Source of the DNA: Anisus vortex
Lineage: Eukaryota > Mollusca > Gastropoda > Planorbidae
Reading direction: 5' to 3'
Assembly (NCBI GenBank): GCA_949126835.1
Contig: OX421500.1
Location: 44,424,114 to 44,488,113 of the forward strand
DNA: 64,000 nucleotides
In this document: piece by piece, positions 56,476 through 64,000 of the stretch
Numbering within the stretch: position 1 is the stretch's first letter
Layout of the letters: each line of letters starts with the position of its first letter
Position numbers and translations under genes: made by a program
The notes under the pieces: model-generated
Told to the model about the DNA's origin: nothing
The model's input: the letters and a program-made list of their open reading frames with translations, nothing else
The model's database searches: none

Positions 56476-56724
56476 TTTTTTTCTTTCTTTTTTTTAAAAA
56501 CGTTTTGCCAACGAATGTTTATTCCATAATCGTAGTCCAGTGGCTGATAGCTAGACTATTCGTCGGAGCATCATTTTCTAGGAGGTTCGAAAATGTTTGA
56601 GACATTTCTTACGTCATGTTCAAGGTACCGGTATGTGAGTTTATTATAAGGTACCGGTATATGAGTTTATCATACGGCCCCACTTTCCACGTTTAGTGAG
56701 ATGATAGAGTCATAAGTCTTAGTT

Positions 56725-56885
56725 ATAAGATTAAAGAAAACATTATAGAAATTAGAACAAAATTCAGAAAAGAGTTGCAAGGCTCATTACTAGCGAATTT
56801 TAAAAAATGACAAGAGCCAATAGTTCAATCACTAAACCTAGAAACACTAGAGTAAAGTAATTTAGAAATACAACTGGAAGATCTT
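56725..56885 (+). mobile_element. Hairpin-tail LINE ORF fragment
   Basis: AAAGAAAACATTATAGAAAT, AGAGTTGCAAGGCTCATTAC, CACTAAACCTAGAAACACTA align with the copy at 1611-1740. Internal deletions are present. Confidence 0.6.
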
Positions 56886-57164
56886 GAGATGTGTGGTTAT
56901 GCCAGACACACAGGCCAACTCCCTATTTCCAATTTTTCATCCCGCAAATCGGTGCAGTCTTTTTCCTATAATGAAGATTCCAAGCGGTTCAAAAAACGTC
57001 CATTATCTCTATAATTTGATCGCGGTGGGAATACCCTAAGACTCTCTCGTTTGGTCTGCAAAGCTGCTTCGTTAGGGAATTTTAATTTGCACTTTATATC
57101 GCCGGGGAAAAAATGTAAAAAAAAAAGTAAATTACTGCCCATTACCTGCCTAAAAAATCTCGGC

Positions 57165-57390
57165 GGGTCGGATGTGGTCCACGGACCTTAACTTTGACAC
57201 ATATGACTAAAATAGTGTAGTAAAGTATCCTGTCGGAACAGAAGGGGGGGGGGGGGGCGGTAAAGAAGCGTTCACCAGTTTTTTTGTGGCCACAACATAC
57301 TATGGAATATTGTGGTCAGCCCGTGAACATATCCTGGCCTTCACCAGGATTCGAACCCAGGCCATTTAGCACACCGAATTTAAAAGTCTC
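57165..57390 (-). mobile_element. hAT end fragment followed by SINE family A
   Basis: At about 57170-57205 GGTCCACGGACCTTAACTTT then GACACAT resembles a hAT terminus (minus-strand ATGTGTCAAAGTTAAGGTCC). From about 57225 a minus-strand SINE A follows: GAAGCGTTCACCAGTTTTTT, TTCACCAGGATTCGAACCCA. Confidence 0.55.
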
Positions 57391-57484
57391 TTAAGAACCA
57401 GGACTAGCCGAAGCTCTTATGTCCAGGGCGTAACGCTTAGGTTTGAGCATTACTCTGTCCGAGCTTCAGCCACCCCACGACACG

Positions 57485-57835
57485 CCAAAGGCGTGGCGTG
57501 CCGTGTAACAGGCAGCCCAGCGATTGTTCACTGCGGTTCCCCTAAGGATCATTATCGTGGTGGCTCGCCCGAATTCCTGCATTGTCACCCGGTAGCACAA
57601 ATCCTATACTATGGGCACAGGCACCGGGTGGTTTTCGAGACGGGATTGCAGCGTCCATTGCTTCCTCCCCACCGAGACCCAGTGGCCTCTCGGCAGTGCA
57701 ATGGATCTCGGACCCGCTGCGGGGGCTGTCCCCCATGCGTTCGCCAGCCGGTGTATTCTTAATGGGAATGTATCGGCGGTTTACACACTACGCCAGTCTT
57801 TGAGGCCCATGGGTACAGTAGTGGGTCAGTACACC
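57485..57835 (+). repeat. GC-rich duplicated block, copy 1, rDNA/ITS-like
   Basis: About 350 bp, repeated in direct orientation at 58225-58580. It contains TAAGGATCATTATCG, close to the conserved 3' end of 18S rRNA (AAGGATCATTA), after CACTGCGGTTCCCC. It then carries TGTCACCCGGTAGCACA, TATCGGCGGTTTACACAC and GAGGCCCATGGGTACAG, shared by both copies. Open frames in it are not gene-like. The rDNA link is an inference from short matches. Confidence 0.5.
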
Positions 57836-58224
57836 AGACGAACGCGCTACCTCTCGGCCACCTTGCCTCATAAAATAGCACAGTATATATTGCATATTCA
57901 AATAGTGATTTCTCACAAGGGTTAGTCTGTAGTTTAGTCTGCACATTTTCATCACGCGAAAAAAAAGATTTCACAATTTGGTTTGAAAACTGAGGTCGAT
58001 TAAAGATTTCTTCAACCTAGACTTGAATTATTGATTTCATTCATTAAGTCTTTCTGTTTTTGTAACGATCTGCTAATAAGTATTTGTGGTTGCGCTAATG
58101 TCCATGGGTGTTGCGGTTCTCTTACATCTCCATAATGAGTTAGAACTTAGAACTACTCGCTGGCTACGGAATATCCTGTGCATAGCTTATTGCCTTTAGA
58201 TAATCTGGGTGAGGCTAACTCGTC

Positions 58225-58580
58225 GTTATGGTGCCGAAGGCGTGGCGTGTAACAGGGAAGGTTTCCGCACACCCTTTTTTTCACTGCGGTTCCCCTAGGA
58301 TCATTATCGTTGTGGCTCGCCCGTATACACGCAATGTCACCCGGTAGCACAGATTATATACTATAGGTACCGGCATCCAGGCACCGGGAGGGTCTTCGAG
58401 ACGGGTTCGCAACGTCCTTTCTACCGCCCTATCGGCCTACCCGGTGTGCAATGTATTGCGGGACACCCAGAGCCGCCGCGGGATCTGTCTTCCACGGGTT
58501 CGCCCGCCGGTGTAATCTTAAGGTGACCGTATCGGCGGTTTACACACTTGGCTAACTTTGAGGCCCATGGGTACAGAAGT
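58225..58580 (+). repeat. GC-rich duplicated block, copy 2, rDNA/ITS-like
   Basis: Homologous to 57485-57835 but diverged (several insertions and many substitutions). It reads GTAACAGGGAAGGTTTCCGC, then GGATCATTATCG; compare the 18S 3' end GTAACAAGGTTTCCG...GGATCATTA. Immediately followed by the SINE at 58581-58990. Confidence 0.5.
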
Positions 58581-58990
58581 GCCTTCTAGATAGATTATTA
58601 TTGCGTTCACTAGGCAGGGCGGCATGGCTCGGTCGGCGGCAGGGCGGCATGGATCGGTCGGCGGCAGGGCGGCATGGATCGGTCGGCGGCATGGATCGGT
58701 CGGCGGGAGGGCGGCATGGATCGTTCGGCGGCAGGGCGGCAGGGCGGCATGGATCGGTCGGCGGGAGGGCGGCATGGATCGTTCGGCGGCAGGGCGGCAG
58801 GGCGGCATGGATCGGTCGGCGGGAGGGCGGCATGGATCGTTCGGCGGCAGGGCGGCATGGATCGGTCGGCGGCAGGGCGGCATGGATCGGTCGGCGGCAG
58901 GGATATCTGGGAGTTTATTTTTTCTTTCTACTACCAGTGTTTGAATCCGAATCACACCACTGGATTCGCAAGGCGTTGTCGCTAGGCCAC
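58581..58990 (-). mobile_element. SINE family B-like copy with a minisatellite grown from its body
   Basis: On the minus strand, from the high end: a tRNA-like head (GGTGGCCTAGCGACAACGCC, GGATTCAAACACTGG), then ATCCCTGCCGCCGACCGATC, many tandem copies of that body segment, then GCCTAGTGAACGCAATAATA and ATCTAGAAGG, the family B tail. The interior is the 58617-58905 minisatellite. Confidence 0.65.
58617..58905. repeat. 25-bp GC-rich minisatellite, about 11 copies with partial units
   Basis: Units contain GGGCGGCATGGATCGGTCGG followed by CGGCA or CGGGA, plus shorter units such as GGGCGGCA. The reverse complement matches the SINE B body segment TGCCACCGACGGATCC...TGTCGCCC at about 21 of 25 positions. 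All open frames over it come from the repeat. Confidence 0.95.
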
Positions 58991-59029
58991 CGATCCCTCA
59001 TATCCGGGTACTTTTTTTGTGTAACAGCA

Positions 59030-59336
59030 CTTTAACGTGTTCGTTTTTCTTTTTAATGGTATTGTGTGTGATTAATCTGTTGGACTTGTGTGTGCGTGTT
59101 TGGAGTTTGCGTGCCAGGCTGTGTGACACACGCTCAATGACCGACACACCTTATAGTTGCCTGCTCACTCAGGCGTGCGGTAACCAGGGAGAGACAGAGA
59201 GCTGGGTGAGGGGGGGGAGTACGTGGAGATTCCAACCAGTGTGTGTATGTATGTGTGTGTGGGAGGGGGGATGTTGTTTTGTTACATTGTTTCTCTGTAT
59301 TCATGAAATGGACACAAGCTTGATCACAATGTAGTC
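59030..59336. other. Intergenic, GT-rich, nothing recognised
   Basis: A GTGTGTGTATGT-type run lies near 59240-59262 and a poly-G tract near 59209. The open frame here has no recognisable protein. Confidence 0.4.
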
Positions 59337-59625
59337 ATATCTCTTCTCTCTCTATTCTCTGTTTCTCTCTCTCTTCTCTCTCTATTCTCTGTTTCTTCCC
59401 TCTCTTCTCTCTCTATTCTCTGTTTCTCTCTCTCTTCTCTCTCTATTCTCTGTTTCTTCCCTCTCTTCTCTCTCTATTCTCTGTTTCTCTCTCTCTTCTC
59501 TCTCTATTCTCTGTTTCTTCCCTCTCTTCTCTCTCTATTCTCTGTTTCTCTCTCTCTTCTCTCTCTATTCTCTGTTTCTCTCTCTCTTCTCTCTCTATTC
59601 TCTGTTTCTTCTCTCTCTTCTCTCT
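59337..59625. repeat. CT-rich minisatellite
   Basis: Repeats of TCTCTCTCTATTCTCTGTTT followed by CTCTC or CTTCC, in alternating order. The CT-rich composition continues to about 60045 as degenerate sequence, giving a spurious minus-strand Arg/Glu-rich frame. Confidence 0.92.
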
Positions 59626-60412
59626 CTACGTTCTCTCTTATTCTGTCTTTCTCTCCTTTCTTTCTCACATTTTTTCTCTCCCGCGTTCTCTCTTCCTGTT
59701 TCTCGTTCTCTCCTACTTTCGCTATTTCGTTTGTTCTTGCTCTTTTTCGCACTCCCTCTTTCTCTGTCACACACATTCTCTCCATCGTTTTCTCTCGCAC
59801 TCTTTCACCGTCTTTATATCTTTCACTTCCTCGTCTCTCTATCTCTCGCCTCTCTTGTTCTGTCTCTCACTCCTACTTTCTCCCCTTTTCTCTTTCTATC
59901 AATTAATTATCTCTTCTTTTCTTGACCCTCTGTCCCTTTCTGTCTGTCTATCTTTCACCAAACTACTTACTCTCTTGTGTCGTTCATTATATCTCCCATT
60001 GTCCCCCCCACCCCACCTCTCTCTCTCTCCCTGCCTGTGTCTGAAGTGCATGCATATCTTTATGTCTTATAGAGGACTGGCTGTTCACTATACACTGTAC
60101 ACATACACTGTACACAAGCCACACCATGCATACACCCCGCAAGGGTGCAACATAAGAGTACTCTGTGTTGCTTATAAATCAAAGACTCGACTATTGCTCG
60201 TCATAAAATAGGGGGCGGGGGGGGGGGCGAAAAAAACAAATGAGTTGAAACAGAAACATGGCGTAGGGGGAGAGGTGGGTGAGGGTGGGGGAGATGGAGT
60301 GGGGAGCACAATAGAACAAAATGTCTACCCGATAACTCCCCCTCCTCCCACTCCCCTTCCTTTCTTATGATATCACAGTGACACTGAATGATATGATAAT
60401 TCAACTCTATAG

Positions 60413-60414
60413 AG

Positions 60415-60511
<97 letters not shown>

Positions 60512-60545
60512 CAGAGAGGGAGAGAGAGAGAGAGAGAGAAAGAGC
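60413..60545. repeat. (GA)n microsatellite
   Basis: Nearly pure GA repeat with a few GAAA and GACA interruptions. Confidence 0.97.
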
Positions 60546-61104
60546 ATATTAATCTATTCGATGTTGCCTTAGTCATAGAGCATTGCCAGTTTTATTACTT
60601 TATATGGAAACTTTAAAAAAAATTAAAACTCAGGTTTGTGTGTGTGGAATGAGTACAAGAGGTCCCTATACAAACATATGAAATGATAGGAACATTCTGG
60701 GAACGCCCCTCCGGGTGGAATGTCGCCAGAAAGTGCCCTCACTCATTGCCCTTGTGGGGAAGGGGAGAGTATAGTTCATAATCTGAACTGAGACAGGACG
60801 GGTAGACTGAATGACAGAAATCGCAGATTGCAGCTTAATTTGAAAAGTTGTTTTATACGTTTGTTGTCCATATTAATTTTTGGTCTCATCTTTCGTCTTT
60901 AACCTTTGACCTTTGCCTACGTTATGTTTTAATGGTTTTAGTTCAGAGCTCGGTAACCTGCGGAACACGATATGGCACGGAGAGCAATTTTCCATGGCAC
61001 GCGGAAGACTAAACAAAAAAAGGCGATTTTAAGTCCCTTCTACCAGAAATTGGTTGCTAGATCAGACTGGCACTTTAGTACACTGTAATCAATAGTTGCC
61101 AACC

Positions 61105-61740
61105 ACTGGTAGTATTACGTGTTCAGAACTGTGCTGCCCGACTGGTAGTATTACGTGTTTAGAACTGTGCTGCCCGACTGGTAGTATTACGTGTTCAGAA
61201 CTGTGCTGCCGGACTGGTCCTTAAGAAGAAGAATTCGACGCATACTACTCCTCTGCTGATCTCTGCACTGGCTACCCATTAACCACCGGATCTCCTACAA
61301 TCTACAAGCTGGCGTCTCTATGTTACAAGTGCCTGAATGACTCTGCCACCGACTATCTTCGCTCCTGTCTCGAGCTTTACACGCAATCCCGTCCACTCCG
61401 CTCGGCTTCTGATACACTTAGTCTTCAGATCCCTCATGTGAAACTGGTGTCCGCTGGCGAACGGGCATTCTCATACGTGGGCCCGTCCTCATGGAATGCC
61501 CTCCCACTACAACTTCGACAGAGCCCTAGCCTTGACACCTTCAGAAGCCAGCTGAAGACCTACCTATTCAAGTAGCAGTTTATTATTTTATTATTGTTCA
61601 TTTATACATTTTTGTCTTTTATTAGTTGTCTGTACTCTGTCTGTAACTGTTGACAGCGCATAGAACTGTTCCCAACGGGATATGAGCTATACAAGTCTTA
61701 TTATTATTATTATTATTATTATTAGTTTACGTCATAATAG
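61105..61740 (+). mobile_element. CR1/L2-like LINE 3' end with internal triplication and ATT tail
   Basis: Same family as 20341-21830: GTGTTCAGAACTGTGCTGCC, CTCTGCACTGGCTACCCATT, CGCTCGGCTTCTGATAC, GGAATGCCCTCCCACTAC, TGAAGACCTACCTATTCAAG, then GACAGCGCATAGAACTGTTC and a (TTA)n tail at about 61698-61722. Frameshifts are present. Near its truncated 5' end a 36-bp segment coding LRVQNCAARL is repeated three times in frame. Confidence 0.85.
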
Positions 61741-61741
61741 T

Positions 61742-61868
61742 AAAGGGCCCGTCGGACCCAATTGATCATACGGCTGGTGGAGCAGCGTTCAGCAGTTTCT
61801 GTGACCACGTCTTACTAGGGGACTGTGTGGCCAACACAATGCTCAGCCGCTCGACTACTGTGCCATCT
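61742..61868 (-). mobile_element. SINE family A, truncated
   Basis: On plus: GGCCCGTCGGACCCAATTGA, GGAGCAGCGTTCAGCAG, GGGGACTGTGTGGCC, CAATGCTCAGCCGC. The head end is missing. It lies right after the (TTA)n tail of the LINE. Confidence 0.8.
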
Positions 61869-61949
61869 AATTTACGTCTTTAGAATAGAAATCAATTTTT
61901 GTTTATACCGGGGGACTTAATCCACGTTATCATACATTGTTTACAAGCC

Positions 61950-62624
61950 TTACAATGTGTTGTTTAGTCTGTCCTTAGAGGTGGCTGGTATGACTTGGCA
62001 AACGTAAGGGAAATTTATTTTATATAAAGGGGACTTAATCCACGTGCTCACCTGTTTTATTCTGTTATAATGTAAAAATAGAATAGGAAACGCACAGTAG
62101 CAGAACGTAAGCTCATGAAATCTGACACACCTGAAATCTGACACACCTGCGTTTAAAAAAAATAAAACAAGAAACCCGTAACGTCTCACGTTGTCCTTCA
62201 AACGTCCTTCACGCTCCTCCACCTCCAGTTGATATACACCGCCGTCGTCCGTCCTCACTCGAATTCTTTCTAGGACGTCCTCACCTCTCTCTCCCCCCTC
62301 CCCCACTCTCTCTCTCTCTCTCTCCCCTCCACCCCACTCCTTACAGAGAACGCTTCTCTTAGCTCCAACGTGTGTGTGTTGGGAGTCATATATATAGTTT
62401 TTTTGTGTGACTAGGGCCGTTTTTTCGCTGTTGATTGTTTGCGTGTGTTTTGGGGGAGAGAATTTGAAGTCGATATTCCAAGTTCCATAAAAGCCTGAGT
62501 TACTCCCGTGGCCTGGATCTAGTTGGTGGGCTAGTATAGTCAACTCCACCTGTTCCCTGGTTCCCCACTGACATCTCTCATGAAATTTGTACTCGTCACC
62601 AGTCTTGTCTGTCTGTCTACCCAT
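61950..62624 (-). other. Long open frame of doubtful coding status
   Basis: A 224-codon minus-strand frame. Its centre (GGGERERERVGEGGERGEDV) is the translation of a CT-rich microsatellite at about 62283-62330. The part next to it, RIRVRTDDGGVYQLEVEERE, looks protein-like, but I know no family, and no splice or promoter evidence is clear. Confidence 0.15.
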
Positions 62625-63092
62625 CTATCTATCTACATATCCACACACCCATAATCATCAATCTATCTATCTACACACCCATATATCATCAATCTATCTA
62701 TCTACATATCCACACACCCATAGATCATCAATCTATCTATCTACATATCCACACACCCATAGATCATCAATCTATCTATCTACACACCCATAGATCATCA
62801 ATCTATCTATCTACATATCCACACACCCATAGATCATCAATCTATCTATCTACATATCCACACACCCATAAATCATCAATCTATCTATCTACATATCCAC
62901 ACACCCATAGATCATCAATCTATCTATCTACATATCCACACACCCATAGATCATCAATCTATCTATCTACATATCTACACACCTATAGATCATCAATCTA
63001 TCTACATATCCACACACCCATATATCATCAATCTATCTATCTATATATCCACACACCCATAGATCATCAATTTATTTATCTACATATCTACA
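62620..63092. repeat. 39-bp minisatellite, about 12 copies
   Basis: Units contain ATCTATCTACATATCCACAC and ACCCATAGATCATCAATCT. Some units lack the ACATATCC segment (31 bp). Probably derived from a TATC microsatellite. Confidence 0.95.
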
Positions 63093-63097
63093 CACTG

Positions 63098-64000
63098 TTA
63101 CGAAACGTAAATTCCCTACATTGTAATGTTAATAAACCAATTAAACCATTTAAGCGAATTGCGTTTAAACGATACAAAATATTTCTCAGCTCACGGTTTT
63201 CCCCGGGTTTTTCCTAACCTAATTAGAGCATTATTGTTTTTTTATTAACCTCGATAAAACATGAATTGTGCACGCGAATACAGCATGTCAAGGTCGTCCG
63301 GTCTCTCCTTATTTTGTTAGAGCATTATTGCTTGTTCTTAATAAAAAGGTATCTGTTCACGCAGTCAGCACGCAGGCTTGATTAAGATTCTCGTGTCACT
63401 AGGCTGTCGGGTTTTTCCAACGATTGACCCGTAATATATTTCTACGCGATTCGACACTTTTAGTCAGTTCTTGGCGTACAGCCGTTCGGATAACATCTAA
63501 TATTAAGTCTCTGAGAATCGTTTCTATTTGAGTTGTATTATGAAAGATTTATTATTCTACTATTAACTACAATGCTATATGTTCATTGAGGATATTCATT
63601 ACTAATTGGAATATGTGTATTTCTTGATTGTGTATATAATATTATTTGGATTCCTACTGGATTGATGTTGTAAATTAAACCAAATTTATCGTTGCTTTCT
63701 ACACAACTTGGTTAACGTCAATATTTCAAAGTTATATACATGTGTGTATGTGTAATGTTTATTCAACTATATTAATAATCTACACTACCACTCAACATCA
63801 AGGTTCTTGCTGTATAATATGAGCCACACAAATAATTATACATGAAGTAAAATCAACTGTAAACTCTAAAACTACGCTATGTGAATTGCCAGGGGATTAT
63901 AAGAACCAGGAATACTCTAGACAACTACAAATAAACTTCAGAATGATATAATAAGATCTTCACTAATACAAGGATACTCACACTAATAATAACAATACTA
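63098..64000 (+). other. Unassigned sequence, possible LTR start
   Basis: TGTTACGAAACGTAAATTCC begins abruptly after the minisatellite and looks like the 5' terminus of an LTR (TGTTAC). TTAGAGCATTATTG occurs twice (about 63225 and 63319). No primer-binding site, second LTR or gag/pol frame is visible before the window ends, so this remains a guess. Confidence 0.2.

Noticed and set aside
57493..57925. Overlapping frames of 70-104 codons in the GC-rich block
   Set aside because: The second copy of the block does not preserve any of these frames, so they are not under coding constraint.
58518..59035. Several Arg/Gly/Ala/Pro-rich frames of 80-145 codons on both strands
   Set aside because: All arise from the 25-bp GC-rich minisatellite; every frame is open because the repeat lacks stops.
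59504..59800. Arg/Glu-rich minus-strand frame of 98 codons
   Set aside because: Translation of a CT-rich simple repeat.
60950..61105. A short hAT MITE (CAGAGCTCGGTAACC ... GCCAACCACTG)
   Set aside because: The ends are only loosely inverted and the flanking octamers do not match, so the boundaries cannot be defended.

Overview
This is an animal nuclear window: spliced genes with GT-AG introns, long AT-rich introns and spacers, many micro- and minisatellites, two tRNA-derived SINE families, several LINE lineages and many hAT-type DNA transposons. Protein similarity and repeat style suggest a mollusc, most likely a gastropod. That assignment is an inference from recall and the genus cannot be named from the sequence alone. 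There is no sign of bacterial or viral organisation.

Three genes are well supported. (1) 5030-6793 (+): a CPVL-like serine carboxypeptidase with one small 5' exon and one large exon. The catalytic Ser is Gly while Asp and His remain, so it is a predicted pseudoenzyme. (2) 9670-27832 (+): ORC2, origin recognition complex subunit 2. I assembled 13 exons that join in frame to 559 residues, with a phosphosite-rich disordered N-terminus and a strongly conserved AAA+-like/winged-helix C-terminus. (3) 43388-29757 (-): cytoplasmic aspartyl-tRNA synthetase (DARS1), 15 exons joining in frame to 525 residues, with a Lys-rich N-terminal extension, OB-fold and class II motifs 1-3. ORC2 and DARS1 are convergent, with about 1.9 kb between their stop codons.

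Region by region: 1-5029 is intergenic with LINE/SINE fragments and GATA/GATT repeats; 5030-6793 is the carboxypeptidase; 6800-9670 holds a SINE, a 27-bp minisatellite and a hAT MITE; 9670-28010 is ORC2, whose introns hold a 3,213-bp array of exactly 119 x 27 bp, nested DNA transposons and a CR1-like LINE; 28000-29756 is the convergent spacer; 29757-43388 is DARS1, with a complete 1.8-kb hAT unit, a hAT MITE with perfect target duplication and three minisatellites touching splice sites; 43390-64000 is gene-poor and repeat-rich (hAT with a nested SINE, RTE-like LINE pseudogene, hAT transposase relic, a 1.3-kb array of 20-bp units, two rDNA/ITS-like duplicated blocks, a SINE whose body has expanded into a GC-rich minisatellite, LINE 3' ends).

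The most informative non-genic signal is the relation between one SINE family and one LINE family. Both end in the same 3' tail, able to fold into the same hairpin with a compensatory base-pair change. This suggests the SINE is mobilised by that LINE. The two genes with known roles act in unrelated housekeeping processes (replication initiation, translation), and I see no operon-like functional linkage.
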